A stretch of DNA of 64,000 nucleotides from Virgibacillus natechei (GCF_026013645.1 NZ_CP110224.1:2170001-2234000), one strand, 5' to 3'. Shown: positions 1 to 9,271, counted from the first letter of the stretch. Notes: generated by a model from the letters alone, not told the origin. Numbers and translations: made by a program.

Positions 1-573
1 TAACTCATTCACATTAATATCCAATAAACCAAACGCTTGAACTGCATCTGTATGAAAATACGCTTGATGGTCTTTCAATAGTTCACCAATTGCTGTAATC
101 GGTTGGATAACCCCTGTCTCGTTATTAACAAACATTATGGAAACGAGTATGGTTTCCTCTGTTAAAGCTTTCTTAAGGTCTTCCAATGCTATTTTACCAT
201 CCGAATAAACGGGTAAATAAGTTACGTCAAATCCCTGTTTCTCTAAATTTTCTACTGTATGCAGTGTTGCATGATGTTCAATTGTTGTTGTAATAATATG
301 ATTCCCTTTCGTCCGATTTCCTAACGCAGTACCAATAATTGCCAAGTTATCAGCTTCCGTTCCACCACTGGTGAAAATAATTTCTTTCTCATTCGCATGG
401 ATGCTCTTTGCCATAACACGTCTTGACTCATCCAACTGTTGCCTTGCTTTTCGACCAAAAGAATGAACACTAGAGGGATTACCAAACACTTCATGATATA
501 TAGGTAACATTGTTTGAATAACTTCTTCATCCATCGGTGTTGTTGCTGCATGATCCATATAGATTTCTTCCAT
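1..573 (-). CDS. Cysteine desulfurase, NifS/IscS family (YrvO-like), 3' part cut by window edge
   Basis: The first 191 residues of a class-V PLP enzyme that takes sulfur from cysteine for tRNA thiolation or Fe-S assembly. The N-terminus reads MEEIYMDHAATTP, followed by NPSSVHSFG, FTSGGTEADNLAI and the TIEHHA histidine region, then HTDAVQAFG near the window edge; the PLP lysine (SxHK) would lie just outside. The ATG at 573 is preceded by an AGGAAGGA ribosome site. It sits 31 bases downstream of cymR on the same strand, as yrvO does in B. subtilis, where trmU (mnmA) follows. By that context it probably feeds tRNA 2-thiouridylation, but the partner gene is not visible. The family call is firm; the YrvO assignment is from synteny. 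Confidence 0.92.
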   Translation of the reverse strand, partial: MEEIYMDHAATTPMDEEVIQTMLPIYHEVFGNPSSVHSFGRKARQQLDESRRVMAKSIHANEKEIIFTSGGTEADNLAIIGTALGNRTKGNHIITTTIEHHATLHTVENLEKQGFDVTYLPVYSDGKIALEDLKKALTEETILVSIMFVNNETGVIQPITAIGELLKDHQAYFHTDAVQAFGLLDINVNEL

Positions 574-604
574 GTTTAAAAATCCTTCCTAATCTAACTA
601 ATCT

Positions 605-1024
605 TTAAATATAAAACATATATGCTTCTTGAGGCTCGTTATCATTATAAGAACTTAAATCTTCTAATGTTGTTGTATCAAGCACATCCTTTACAGCATC
701 ACGTATTCTCATCCACAATCCCTGCTTTGCCGGCTCCTCATCTTCAATTCCCTCTACGGGCGTAATAGGCCCTTCAAGTACACGAATAATGTCTCCAGCG
801 GTAATCTCCTTAGGATCATTGGCTAATACGTAGCCACCATATGCGCCGCGTACACTTTTGATAAGTCCTGCGTTTCGTAGTGGAGACGCTAACTGTTCCA
901 AGTAATGCTCCGATAAATTATTTTCACGCGCAATCGACTTAAGCGATGTCGGACCATTTCCGTGCTGTTTTGCTAAATCAATCATTATTGTTAAACCGTA
1001 TCTTCCTTTGGTCGAAATCTTCAT
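605..1024 (-). CDS. cymR: Rrf2-family regulator CymR
   Basis: 139 residues, the usual length of CymR, the master repressor of cysteine metabolism that works with the cysteine synthase CysK. An N-terminal winged helix (MKISTKGRYGLTIMIDLA, then a recognition segment near LSEHYLEQLASPLRNAGLI and VRGAYGGY) is typical of Rrf2 proteins. It has no Cys cluster, so it is not an Fe-S sensor of the IscR type, which agrees with CymR. It is divergent from rarA and followed after 31 bases by a cysteine desulfurase, the same order as in B. subtilis, so the two are probably co-transcribed. Confidence 0.93.
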   Translation of the reverse strand: MKISTKGRYGLTIMIDLAKQHGNGPTSLKSIARENNLSEHYLEQLASPLRNAGLIKSVRGAYGGYVLANDPKEITAGDIIRVLEGPITPVEGIEDEEPAKQGLWMRIRDAVKDVLDTTTLEDLSSYNDNEPQEAYMFYI

Positions 1025-1182
1025 TAAAATACACCTCTATTTTTAAATACATTCCATTATCATTACCATTCGTCCATTAATACATGATATTATAGCATGA
1101 AACCACTACTTCTTGCATTTTTACCGTTTCACAATTACGCTTAATTAACCAATCTATTATTATAATATAAAGGACGATTAAA

Positions 1183-2466
1183 ATGAAGCAAACACCACTT
1201 GCCTTACGAATGAGGCCAGTACATATAGAAGAAATTATTGGACAGACACATCTTGTTGGCGAAGGGAAAATTTTAAATCGAATGGTTTTAGCTGAACGGT
1301 TAGCCTCGATGATTTTATTCGGACCACCTGGTACAGGGAAAACTTCAATGGCAATTGCATTAGCAAAAAGTCTGGATATACCTGTCAAAAAACTTAACGC
1401 CGTCGCCGATAAAAAGAAGGATATGGAGATCGTTGTGGAAGAAGCGAAAATGATGGGGCAGGTTGTGCTTGTCTTGGACGAGGTTCATCGATTGGATAAA
1501 GCAAAACAGGACTTCCTTCTTCCGCACCTTGAGAGTAATTTAGTCACTTTGATAGGTTGTACAACAAGTAACCCTTATCACTCCATTAATCCGGCAATTA
1601 GAAGTAGATGCCACTTATTTGAATTGCACCCACTAACTGCCAACGACATCAAAACAGCTGTGAAACGAGCGAAAGAGGACAATGAGCAGGGATTTGGGAC
1701 AGAAGACATTACGATCACGGAGGAAGCGCTTGATCATTTTGCTAATAGTGCCAATGGAGACATTCGTTCCGCTTTAAACGGCCTTGAATTAGCTGTTTCC
1801 TCAACACCTAGTAACCCGGAAAATCAAATCGTTATTAATTTAGATACAGCTGAAGTATGCATGCAAAAGAAAAGCTTTTCCCATGATAAGGGTGGAGATG
1901 CTCATTACGATGTATTATCAGCGTTTCAAAAATCGATCCGTGGTAGTGATGTTGATGCCGCACTCCACTATTTAGCTAGATTAATTGAAGCTGGGGATCT
2001 GGAAAGCATTAGTCGTCGCATGATTGTAACGGCCTATGAAGATATTGGTCTTGCTAATCCACAAGCTGGACCGCGAGCGCTCGCTGCTGTCGAGGCCGCA
2101 GAACGGTTAGGTTTCCCAGAGGCTAGAATTCCATTAGCTGTGACAATTGTTGAATTATGCTTATCACCAAAATCAAATACGGCTTACAAAGCTTTAGACT
2201 CAGCATTGTCTGACATTCACAATGGAAAAAGTGGGGACGTGCCTGCACATTTAAAGGATTCGCACTACCAAGGTGCAAAAACATTAGGGAGAGGACTTGA
2301 CTATCAATATCCGCACAACTATGAAAGCAGCTGGGTGAATCAACAGTATTTACCTGATTCTATAAAATACAAAAACTATTACAATCCTAAAAACTCTGGT
2401 AAATTTGAACAAGCTATCAAACAAGTTTATGAAAAAATCCAAAATGATAAAAACAAGAAGGTATAA
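1183..2466 (+). CDS. rarA: Replication-associated recombination AAA+ ATPase RarA (MgsA)
   Basis: 427-residue AAA+ protein of the clamp-loader clade that acts at stalled or gapped replication forks. Walker A GPPGTGKTS lies at about residues 47-55 and Walker B VLVLDEVHRLDK at about 97-108, with sensor-1 TTSNP. The C-terminal half carries the tetramerisation region (ARLIEAGDLESISRRM, YEDIGLANPQ, HLKDSHYQGAK) that separates RarA from RuvB. A modest ribosome site, AAAGGA, precedes the ATG. It is divergent from cymR as in B. subtilis and followed by rsfA. Confidence 0.95.
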   Translation: MKQTPLALRMRPVHIEEIIGQTHLVGEGKILNRMVLAERLASMILFGPPGTGKTSMAIALAKSLDIPVKKLNAVADKKKDMEIVVEEAKMMGQVVLVLDEVHRLDKAKQDFLLPHLESNLVTLIGCTTSNPYHSINPAIRSRCHLFELHPLTANDIKTAVKRAKEDNEQGFGTEDITITEEALDHFANSANGDIRSALNGLELAVSSTPSNPENQIVINLDTAEVCMQKKSFSHDKGGDAHYDVLSAFQKSIRGSDVDAALHYLARLIEAGDLESISRRMIVTAYEDIGLANPQAGPRALAAVEAAERLGFPEARIPLAVTIVELCLSPKSNTAYKALDSALSDIHNGKSGDVPAHLKDSHYQGAKTLGRGLDYQYPHNYESSWVNQQYLPDSIKYKNYYNPKNSGKFEQAIKQVYEKIQNDKNKKV

Positions 2467-2542
2467 TTCCTATCTCTTCCGGTAACAATAATAGTAAATA
2501 TATGAAATCTATGTAATTGTTATCGAGAAGGAGTTGAACCTA

Positions 2543-3229
2543 TTGGTTAAAGTAAGACAGGATGCCTGGTCACATGAGGATGACCTATTATTGGCAGAAA
2601 CGGTACTACGCCACATTAGAGAAGGTAGTACACAACTAAACGCATTCGAGGAAGTTGGGGACAAGTTAAACCGAACGTCAGCCGCTTGCGGTTTTCGTTG
2701 GAATGCAGAAGTTCGCATGAAATATGATAATGCTATTGATCTTGCAAAAAGACAACGAAAAGAAAAGAAACGAGCCATGGTGTCAAATATACCGAGGGTG
2801 AGGAAACCAGTTATTACACTACCAGAAAACTATGAGGGAGATACTGCTGGTAATGTCGAATTTGGTGAAATCACACCTCCAGCGTCGAAGGAACCATCTA
2901 TCAATATGGGTATGGTTATTCAATACTTGAAAGAAGTGAAAAAAGACTATTACGCTTCAAACCAATCAAAAGTATCACTTGAACAAACGAAAAAAGAGAA
3001 TCTTGGTTTAAAAGAACAAATAAATGCCTTGGAAAAGCAACTAGCCCAGACCGAAAGTCAATTATCTACCATCCAGGAAGATTACCAAACATTTATTCAA
3101 ATCATGGATAGAGCAAGAAAGATGACGGTATTAGATGATCAAGGCTCAAACACAACGCCAGCCTTTCGAATGGATAAAAATGGAAACCTACAACAAATGG
3201 CTCAAGGTTCAAACGAACGAGCTCTGTGA
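2543..3229 (+). CDS. rsfA: RsfA-family prespore transcription factor
   Basis: A Myb/SANT-like helix-turn-helix (RQDAWSHEDDLLLAETVLRHIREG, residues 4-27) leads into a basic region (KRQRKEKKR) and a long coiled coil at about residues 125-180 (EQTKKENLGLKEQINALEKQ). This is the RsfA/YlbO architecture; RsfA tunes sigma-F-dependent genes in the B. subtilis forespore. I chose the TTG at 2543 rather than the in-frame TTG at 2534, because AAGGAG (2528-2533) abuts 2534 but sits 9 bases before 2543, and the resulting N-terminus MVKVRQDAW matches the family. A strong palindromic terminator follows. Confidence 0.86.
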   Translation: MVKVRQDAWSHEDDLLLAETVLRHIREGSTQLNAFEEVGDKLNRTSAACGFRWNAEVRMKYDNAIDLAKRQRKEKKRAMVSNIPRVRKPVITLPENYEGDTAGNVEFGEITPPASKEPSINMGMVIQYLKEVKKDYYASNQSKVSLEQTKKENLGLKEQINALEKQLAQTESQLSTIQEDYQTFIQIMDRARKMTVLDDQGSNTTPAFRMDKNGNLQQMAQGSNERAL

Positions 3230-3248
3230 TAAAAGGTTTCACACTTAA

Positions 3249-3298
3249 AACGGACTCGGGTTATACACTTTGTTAAAAGCGTATAACCCGAGTCCGTT
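3249..3298 (+). terminator. 18-bp perfect inverted repeat after rsfA
   Basis: The arms at 3249-3266 and 3281-3298 are perfect reverse complements (core GGACTCGGGTTATAC) with a 14-base loop. There is no strong T-tract on the plus side, while TTTT follows the hairpin on the minus side, so it may serve both rsfA and the opposing 6S RNA/aspS transcripts. Confidence 0.75.
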
Positions 3299-3344
3299 AT
3301 CATTAACTTATCTCTTATGTATACAATCAATCCCAATCGTGCCG

Positions 3345-3515
3345 TCTAATTGTAAGTTTTGATCCCGCTTTAGGCAGGTGGGTGCTTTGCTCTAGGTTTT
3401 TTATGCTTCCTCTGTTTAAAAACGAGGCATGCATGCAACCCAGAAACGAGTTAAGCTCCCAAGTATATAGGTGTTCGGTCAAAACACTTTTAATAGACGA
3501 ACACATCAGGATTGA
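3345..3515 (-). ncRNA. bsrA: 6S RNA (6S-1 / BsrA type)
   Basis: The minus strand carries the blocks I recognise from Firmicute 6S-1 RNA: CTGATGTGTT near the 5' end, CTTGGGAGCTTAACTCG, TTTCTGGGTTGCATGCATGC, and AGCAAAGCACCCACCTG with AAAGCGGGATC near the 3' end. 6S RNA mimics an open promoter and sequesters sigma-A RNA polymerase in stationary phase. In B. subtilis bsrA lies next to aspS too; here it follows aspS by about 70 bases. Both ends are approximate because no promoter or processing site was resolved. The gap between aspS and rsfA holds nothing else I can name. Confidence 0.88.
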
Positions 3516-3585
3516 TTGCCTTCTTTCTTTGTAAATTCATCTTAACATAGGAAGTATCTTTTATCAATATTACTTTTCTAATTTG

Positions 3586-5355
3586 TTAGTTATCTTTTCT
3601 ATTCACTTGAATAGATAACTCGTCTAATTGTGTATGGACTACTTCACTTGGTGCATCAGTTAATAAATCAGAAGCTGAAGCAGTCTTCGGGAATAAAATG
3701 GTGTCACGTAAATTCGTTCTACCTGCCAATAACATAACAATTCGATCTAACCCTAATGCTACCCCTCCATGTGGTGGTGTACCGTATTCCAATGCCTCCA
3801 ATAGAAACCCAAACTGCTCCTGTGCTTCTTCTTCTGAAAACCCTAATACCTTAAACATTTGATCCTGTAGCTCTTTCTTGTGGATTCTTAAAGAACCCCC
3901 ACCTAATTCATATCCATTTAGGACAAGGTCATATGCATTTGCACGTACATTGCTTGGATCAGTTTCCAGTTTATCGATATCTGCTTCGACCGGTGATGTG
4001 AACGGATGATGGGCAGCGAAATACCTGTCAAGTGATTCGTCATACTCTAAAAGTGGCCAATCTGTTACCCACAAGAAATTATACTTCGACTGATCGATCA
4101 ACTCTAATTCTTGACCAAGTTTTAAACGTAAAGCACCAAGACTGTCATATACTGTAGACGTCCTACCAGATCCAAATAGCAACAAATCTCCATCGCTTGC
4201 AGAGGCATTCCATATTAGTCCAGCCTTTTCTTCATCAGATAAAAATTTAGCTATTGGCCCAGTCAGTTCATCACCATCTACTTTTAGCCATGCAAGACCC
4301 TTCGCACCATATATTTTTACAAATTCGGTTAGCTTATCAATATCTTTGCGGGAAAAATTTTTTGCTTGTCCTTTTACATTTAATAAACAAACCTTCCCAC
4401 CCGATTCTATAGCACCTTGAAATACATTAAAGGTAGAGTTAGCAAGAACTTCTGATACATGAACGAATTCCATGCCAAATCTAGTGTCTGGTTTATCCGA
4501 ACCAAAGCGATACATTGCCTCATCATAAGGCATTCTTTTTAGTGGTAATGATATATCGACATTCTTGACTTCCTTTAACACTTGTTGCATCATCTTTTCA
4601 GTCATTTCCATTATTTCATCACTTGATAAGAAAGATGCTTCGATATCAATTTGTGTAAATTCGGGCTGGCGATCTGCTCGTAAATCTTCGTCTCGAAAAC
4701 ACCGTGCAATTTGATAATACTTTTCAAATCCACCCATCATGATCATCTGTTTAAACAGTTGTGGTGATTGCGGTAATGCATAGAATTCACCTGGATGAAC
4801 ACGACTGGGAACCAGATAATCACGAGCTCCCTCAGGTGTGCTTTTTGTGAGAATTGGTGTTTCCATCTCCAGATATCCATCATGATTTAGAAAGTTTCGG
4901 ACAGCTTGTGTAATTTTATGGCGAAGCTTAAAAGTCTCCTGCAACGAACTTCTACGTAAATCAATATAACGATATTTCAGACGCAAGTCTTCAGAAACGT
5001 CTGTGTCATCCTGAATCTCGAATGGTGGTGTTTTAGCTTTATTTAATAGTGTAATACCTGTTGCCATCACTTCAATTGTCCCTGTCTCCATGACTGGATT
5101 AAAGGTTGCTTCATCTCGTTTTAAAACGTTCCCTTTTAGTTCGATAACATATTCCGTACGTACATTCTCAGCTATTTTCAAAGCTTCTTCAGATGCATCA
5201 GGATTAAAGACGATTTGCACCACTCCAGATTTATCACGTAGGTCAATAAAAATCAAACCACCTAAATCACGCCGCGTTTGCACCCAACCTTTTAATAAAA
5301 CCGTTTCGCCTATGTTTCTTTCACTCAGTGTACCAGCTAATATTCGTTCACTCAT
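3586..5355 (-). CDS. aspS: Aspartyl-tRNA synthetase
   Basis: 589-residue bacterial-type class II synthetase that charges tRNA-Asp. It starts with an OB-fold anticodon domain ([15 protein letters not shown]), followed by the catalytic core with [18 protein letters not shown] (motif 2) and [12 protein letters not shown] (motif 3). The GAD insertion domain lies between them. The ATG overlaps the 3' end of hisS by 8 bases, so translation is coupled and both genes share the upstream T-box leader. Length is normal for Bacillaceae. Confidence 0.98.
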   Translation of the reverse strand: MSERILAGTLSERNIGETVLLKGWVQTRRDLGGLIFIDLRDKSGVVQIVFNPDASEEALKIAENVRTEYVIELKGNVLKRDEATFNPVMETGTIEVMATGITLLNKAKTPPFEIQDDTDVSEDLRLKYRYIDLRRSSLQETFKLRHKITQAVRNFLNHDGYLEMETPILTKSTPEGARDYLVPSRVHPGEFYALPQSPQLFKQMIMMGGFEKYYQIARCFRDEDLRADRQPEFTQIDIEASFLSSDEIMEMTEKMMQQVLKEVKNVDISLPLKRMPYDEAMYRFGSDKPDTRFGMEFVHVSEVLANSTFNVFQGAIESGGKVCLLNVKGQAKNFSRKDIDKLTEFVKIYGAKGLAWLKVDGDELTGPIAKFLSDEEKAGLIWNASASDGDLLLFGSGRTSTVYDSLGALRLKLGQELELIDQSKYNFLWVTDWPLLEYDESLDRYFAAHHPFTSPVEADIDKLETDPSNVRANAYDLVLNGYELGGGSLRIHKKELQDQMFKVLGFSEEEAQEQFGFLLEALEYGTPPHGGVALGLDRIVMLLAGRTNLRDTILFPKTASASDLLTDAPSEVVHTQLDELSIQVNRKDN

Positions 5356-6637
5356 TGCCTGTTCCTCCTAAAAGCTTCTCTTGCATCGTTTCGACTAACT
5401 GTTCCATAGGAATGTCATCTTGTTCTCCAGTCTCCATTGACCTTACCTTAATGGTTTGGTTCTTAACTTCATCTTCACCTAAAATTAATACATACTTTGC
5501 TTTATATCGATCTGCCGCTTTAAATTGTGCTTTCATTTTACGGCCTTGATAATCTTTATCTACCTGAATTTTATTTTTTCTTAATTTATGAAGTAGTTTA
5601 ACCGCTTCTTTTTCCGATTGTTCTCCAACTGCTACAAGAAAGCAGTCTAATTGTTTATCATCGGGGATTTCATTCCCTTCTGCCTCTAGACCCATTAATA
5701 AACGTTCGAGTCCCATGCCAAAACCTATTCCTGGGGTTCTGGGGCCGTCAAATTCTTCTACTAATCCATCATACCTACCGCCACCAGCTAACGTCGTAAT
5801 GGACCCAAATCCTTCTGCTTCACTCATAATTTCAAAAGCAGTGTGATTATAATAATCAAGTCCACGAACCAAGTTTGGGTCAACCACATAATCTATCCCC
5901 ATAACTGTTAAATAATCCTTTAACGTCTCAAAGTATTGATTTGAATCCTCATTTAAATAATCTAATATAGAAGGTGCCGTTTTCATTGAATAATGGTCTT
6001 GATCAGTTTTACAATCCAAAATTCGCAACGGATTCTGTGTCAAACGATTTTGACAATCGTTGCAAAGCTCATCGATATGTGGGGTAAAATGCTCCACTAA
6101 TGCGTTCCGATGATTATTTCTACTTTCTTTATCACCTAACGTATTAAGAACCAATTTTAATGATGTTAAACCCAACTCTTGATAGCAAGTCATTGCCAGA
6201 TCAATAACTTCAGCATCTATCGCTGGATCAGCACTTCCTAATACCTCCACACCGAATTGGTTCAATTGACGCATTCTGCCTTTTTGCGGCCTTTCATATC
6301 GAAACATATTCATAAAATAATACAATTTGACGGGCTGATTGGGATTACCAAATAGTTTATTTTCCACAAATGCTCGTGCAACCGAAGCCGTCCCCTCTGG
6401 TCTGAGTGTTAAGCTTCTTCCACCCTGGTCTTCAAATGTGTACATTTCTTTTTGGACGATATCAGTTGAATCCCCTACTCCACGCTGAAAAACCTCCGTA
6501 TGTTCAAATAATGGTGTGCGAATTTCTCTAAAATGGAATCGGTCGCACACTTTCTTAATTTGATCTTCAACAAACTGCCATTTTCTAGCGTCTTCCGGTA
6601 GAATATCCACCGTACCTCGTGGCGCTTTCATACTCAT
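5348..6637 (-). CDS. hisS: Histidyl-tRNA synthetase
   Basis: 429-residue class II synthetase that charges tRNA-His. It shows motif 1 near PRGTVDILP, motif 2 [18 protein letters not shown], the His-specific [14 protein letters not shown], and motif 3 [10 protein letters not shown], followed by an anticodon-binding domain. An in-frame ATG exists at 6655, but its codons 2-4 (GGAGGGGG) are the ribosome site, so the ATG at 6637 is the start (MSMKAPRGT). It is first in the hisS-aspS operon. The distance from the T-box terminator to the start codon is unusually long because of an inserted repeat element (6681-6889). Confidence 0.97.
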   Translation of the reverse strand: MSMKAPRGTVDILPEDARKWQFVEDQIKKVCDRFHFREIRTPLFEHTEVFQRGVGDSTDIVQKEMYTFEDQGGRSLTLRPEGTASVARAFVENKLFGNPNQPVKLYYFMNMFRYERPQKGRMRQLNQFGVEVLGSADPAIDAEVIDLAMTCYQELGLTSLKLVLNTLGDKESRNNHRNALVEHFTPHIDELCNDCQNRLTQNPLRILDCKTDQDHYSMKTAPSILDYLNEDSNQYFETLKDYLTVMGIDYVVDPNLVRGLDYYNHTAFEIMSEAEGFGSITTLAGGGRYDGLVEEFDGPRTPGIGFGMGLERLLMGLEAEGNEIPDDKQLDCFLVAVGEQSEKEAVKLLHKLRKNKIQVDKDYQGRKMKAQFKAADRYKAKYVLILGEDEVKNQTIKVRSMETGEQDDIPMEQLVETMQEKLLGGTGNE

Positions 6638-6715
6638 TTGATTTTCCCCCTCCATACTTTATAATATAAAACTTTTATCACAGTTTAACGGGTAGGTCGA
6701 CTATACGTCACATCC

Positions 6716-6745
6716 TGGGACTGTGCGTACATGCTCGTCCCACCG
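6716..6745 (-). repeat. R3 short hairpin unit, copy 1
   Basis: On the minus strand it reads CGGTGGGACGAGCATGTACG and then CACAGTCCCA; TGGGAC pairs with GTCCCA. It is the first of two units spaced 8 bases apart in the hisS leader. Confidence 0.8.
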
Positions 6746-6753
6746 TGAATCAT

Positions 6754-6787
6754 TGGGACTGTGCGTAAATGCTCGCCCCATCGAAAA
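6754..6787 (-). repeat. R3 short hairpin unit, copy 2
   Basis: On the minus strand it begins TTTTCGATGGGGCGAGCATT and ends CAGTCCCA. The TGGGGC:GTCCCA stem holds one G.U pair in place of the A-U pair seen in copy 1. Confidence 0.8.
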
Positions 6788-6898
6788 CATTTGTACGTTG
6801 TAACCCCCCACGGAATGAAGTTTCACTTTATGTAGTGGTTTTTTAAAGGAAGTGTCTTGTCCACTTTAATCGACCTGTCCGTTAAATTGAGCTAAGAT

Positions 6899-7150
6899 AG
6901 AAAAAACCCCCGTCCCCTATTAAAATAAGGGACGAGAGTTAACCCGCGTTGCCACCCTGATTGATGCAATATGTTGCATCCACTCTTCACAGTTAACGCC
7001 TGCAAGACGTTTATACCTACTTATTTTTCAGTATAAATCCTTTGGAATGTCTTTCATTGGATCATTATGTGAAAATGTTTACAGCCTAAGACATTCTCTC
7101 TCTTCCCATATGTTTTCCAACTACTTTCTCCTTCAACGGCTTTTACTATT
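6899..7150 (-). ncRNA. T-box leader of the hisS-aspS operon (probable Asp specifier)
   Basis: The minus strand carries the T-box sequence AGGGTGGCAACGCGGGTT (6941-6958) followed by a terminator (CGTCCC..GGGACG, 6911-6934, then a T-run). Upstream is Stem I with AGTA, TTGGA, the GA-rich AGAGAG and GGCTG distal motifs, and the returning strand TCCAA. After that strand comes TGAAAGACA, which places GAC (7049-7051, Asp) in the specifier loop. A CAC triplet at 7069-7071 falls in the upper helix and fits less well. The T-box makes read-through depend on uncharged tRNA. The family call is firm; the specifier assignment rests on hand folding. Confidence 0.93.
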
Positions 7151-7156
7151 TTATTA

Positions 7157-7186
7157 ACTATAGCTTATAGCCTTCCTTATTTGCAA
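7157..7186 (-). promoter_or_regulatory. Sigma-A promoter of the hisS T-box transcript
   Basis: TTGCAA (7181-7186) and TATAGT (7157-7162) on the minus strand with an 18-base spacer put the transcript start near 7150, just before Stem I. Confidence 0.6.
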
Positions 7187-7211
7187 AGGAAGATTATCAT
7201 CATCGAGACTT

Positions 7212-7232
7212 TTAAAAATTGGCATTCGCCAA
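7212..7232 (-). terminator. Terminator of the 57-residue HTH gene
   Basis: On the minus strand TTGGC-gaat-GCCAA is followed by TTTTTAAAA. It closes the small gene at 7296-7469 before the T-box promoter. Confidence 0.65.
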
Positions 7233-7295
7233 GCAAAGCCAAGATTTTCTCACTAACTTGAATGATTATTATATTAATCTTTACGTGTACGAATG

Positions 7296-7469
7296 TCAAG
7301 TCCGATTAACCTTTTTCTTTAACATTCTTACTTCACCTAACGATATACCTAACTCTTCCGCAATCTCCATGTGATTCGCATGTCCTTCTAATTCCATAAA
7401 GCGATGAAAGCTCACGCCGCTCATTTCTTTATTATTTAATGAATTCCACTGCTTTTCTTGAATTCGCAA
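7296..7469 (-). CDS. Small helix-turn-helix protein
   Basis: 57 residues. The C-terminal half (HANHMEIAEELGISLGEV) reads as a helix-turn-helix of the kind found in sigma-like regulators; the N-terminus is polar with no membrane segment. An in-frame ATG at 7487 contains the ribosome site AGGAGG itself, so I take the TTG at 7469 (MRIQEKQW), 9 bases downstream of it. It lies between the divergent amidase gene and the hisS leader; a similarly sized gene (yrzK) occupies this area in B. subtilis, but I cannot confirm they are the same. Function unknown. Confidence 0.7.
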   Translation of the reverse strand: MRIQEKQWNSLNNKEMSGVSFHRFMELEGHANHMEIAEELGISLGEVRMLKKKVNRT

Positions 7470-7586
7470 GTAAGATTTCCTCCTCATTCCTCATGTGATA
7501 ATAAATATTCCATTGTTAGCTTTGCCTAAAAGCAACATTTTTATTATACTTAGAAAAGGATTATGGTATAGGAAGGAGGAATTTTT

Positions 7587-8618
7587 TTGCGATTGAAAAT
7601 GATGATAACTGGTCTAATTAGCATACTTTGCTTACTTATTCTATTGTCAATCCCTACCCATGCAGATGAAGCTGAAATAAACGTGGACAACCTAAATATA
7701 CGAAGTGGTCCAGGTACAGACTTTGATACAGTTGGACAAGCTGATATTGATCAAGTGTATACGGTCATTAATAAACAGGATGAATGGGTAGAAGTTGAGC
7801 TTGATGATGGAACAGGCTGGATTACGACAGAATACATAACATTAAAAAGTGAACCCGAAGATTTCACTGAAATGACAATAACCATCCAACATGACAATAC
7901 ACAATTTCGTAATGGTCCATCTACAGATTATGAGATTATTCATTTCGCTGATACAGGAACTACCTATAATGCAATTGATCAAGATGGCGATTGGTATGAG
8001 GTAGAACACGGGGAAGCAAATGCTTTTGTTTTAAAGCAACTAGTGGATGGAGATAAATACAAATCCTCATCTGACTTTACAGGTAAAACGATTGTGATTG
8101 ATGCAGGACATGGCGGACGTGATGTAGGAGCAATCGGCGCATCTGATACTTATGAAAAGGACTTTACTTATCAAACAGCACAGGAACTAGCTAATGAACT
8201 TACCACATTAGGAGCTGAGGTACTACTCACCAGACCATATGATGACTTTATATCACTGGGAAGCAGAGCAAGTTTTGCAAACACCATGGATACGGATGTT
8301 TTTTTAAGTCTTCATTACGATAGCATTCCTGAATTACCTAATGTTACTGGTACGGAAACTTTTTACTATCATGACCAAGATGAGGAGTTAGCAGAGTATG
8401 TTCAAGAAGAAATTATTAACGAAACAGGCACTAATGATCGCGGCACGAACCAGGAAGATTTGATGGTAATCCGGCAAACCCTTAAACCGTCTATACTATT
8501 GGAATTAGGTTTTCTATCCAATACCGAAGAGGAAGAACGCATTGAAACAAATTCATATCAAAAACAAATGGTAACAGGTATTGTAAACGGTCTAAGAAAA
8601 TACTTTGCGAACGAATAA
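7587..8618 (+). CDS. N-acetylmuramoyl-L-alanine amidase with two SH3b domains (YrvJ-like)
   Basis: 343-residue secreted cell-wall hydrolase that cuts the amide between MurNAc and the peptide stem. A signal peptide (about residues 1-26, ending PTHADE) is followed by two bacterial SH3 domains (VDNLNIRSGPGTDFDTVGQA and TQFRNGPSTDYEII) and an Amidase_3 domain from about residue 165, with the zinc ligands in IDAGHGGRDVGAIG, the SLHYD histidine and the catalytic-type LELGFLSNTEEEE. It starts at TTG 7587 behind GGAAGGAGGA (7571-7580). It is transcribed away from hisS and towards dtd, with a shared terminator. Confidence 0.9.
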   Translation: MRLKMMITGLISILCLLILLSIPTHADEAEINVDNLNIRSGPGTDFDTVGQADIDQVYTVINKQDEWVEVELDDGTGWITTEYITLKSEPEDFTEMTITIQHDNTQFRNGPSTDYEIIHFADTGTTYNAIDQDGDWYEVEHGEANAFVLKQLVDGDKYKSSSDFTGKTIVIDAGHGGRDVGAIGASDTYEKDFTYQTAQELANELTTLGAEVLLTRPYDDFISLGSRASFANTMDTDVFLSLHYDSIPELPNVTGTETFYYHDQDEELAEYVQEEIINETGTNDRGTNQEDLMVIRQTLKPSILLELGFLSNTEEEERIETNSYQKQMVTGIVNGLRKYFANE

Positions 8619-8656
8619 GTAGTAATGGGTGGCCTTTAGCCATTCCATTACTACTT
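8617..8656. terminator. Bidirectional terminator between amidase and dtd
   Basis: AAGTAGTAATGG (8617-8628) pairs with CCATTACTACTT (8645-8656), with TTTTC following on the plus side. It overlaps the 3' ends of both convergent genes. Confidence 0.8.
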
Positions 8657-9097
8657 TTCTTTACTATCCAATATTAGCGTTACTGGCCCTGTGTTGGTGA
8701 ATTGTACATCCATCTTTTCTCCGAATTCACCGGTTTCAACAGAAATTCCTTGCTCTCTAATTAATAGATTAAATTCTTGGTATAGTTTATTTGCATATTC
8801 CGGTTTTGCGGCTCGCATAAAACTAGGTCTTCTCCCCTTTCGTGTGTCACCAAACAATGTGAATTGTGATATTGACAATACACTCCCTGCCACGTCTAGT
8901 AAGGAAAGGTTCATCTTTTCATTTTCATCCTCGAAGATACGTAGATGGGTGATCTTATTCACAAGATATTGCACATCCTCAAACTTATCCTCATGCGTCA
9001 CTCCAAGTAGAACAACCAAGCCGTGTTCCACTTCTCCAACTATTTCTTGATTGACGGTTACGTTTGCATTATTTGCTCGTTGTATAACTGCCTTCAT
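8651..9097 (-). CDS. dtd: D-aminoacyl-tRNA deacylase
   Basis: 148 residues, normal for DTD, which hydrolyses D-amino acids (and glycine) mis-attached to tRNA. The two signature motifs are present: [17 protein letters not shown] at about residues 77-93 and the C-terminal NTGPVTL near 137. A good ribosome site (AAAAGGGG) precedes the ATG. In B. subtilis it sits directly after relA; here a repeat-filled gap of 485 bases separates the two, so co-transcription may be reduced. Confidence 0.96.
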   Translation of the reverse strand: MKAVIQRANNANVTVNQEIVGEVEHGLVVLLGVTHEDKFEDVQYLVNKITHLRIFEDENEKMNLSLLDVAGSVLSISQFTLFGDTRKGRRPSFMRAAKPEYANKLYQEFNLLIREQGISVETGEFGEKMDVQFTNTGPVTLILDSKEK

Positions 9098-9119
9098 TGA
9101 TTAATTCCCCTTTTACTCT

Positions 9120-9271
9120 TAACTATAGGACTTGTCTTTCCTCTTAAGGCTGTTTTTTTAAAGTTTTTGTTTTTGGCAGATAGGAAAATAAAACTTTCCT
9201 ACTGTATAAGTGCAACTAAGGCACCCACCATTAAATGCTTGGTGAATGCCAAGTTTTCTAAACACAAAATA
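9120..9271. other. Repeat-rich gap downstream of dtd/relA, no gene
   Basis: This part of the relA-dtd gap holds two small hairpins (TAGGAAA..TTTCCTA at 9181-9201, CTTGG..CCAAG at 9238-9253 followed by TTTTCT) and a stretch whose reverse strand, TTAGTTGCACTTATAC, resembles part of R1. Short ORFs here have no ribosome site and no family features. Confidence 0.5.

Larger units (their letters stand above)
6681..6889. repeat. Inverted-repeat-bounded element inside the hisS leader
   Basis: 23-bp imperfect inverted repeats (6681-6703 and 6867-6889, 19 of 23 matching, core TTTAACGG..AGGTCGA) frame a 209-bp segment lying between the T-box terminator and hisS. It contains two tandem R3 hairpin units (6716-6745, 6754-6787), a TTTGTACGTTG stretch like the end of R1 elements, and an R5-like block (6810-6832). 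It has no coding potential. It looks like a small non-autonomous insertion, or a composite of several. Confidence 0.6.

Noticed and set aside
321..551. 76-residue minus-strand ORF at the left edge
   Set aside because: It is an alternative frame inside the cysteine desulfurase gene, whose own frame shows all family motifs.
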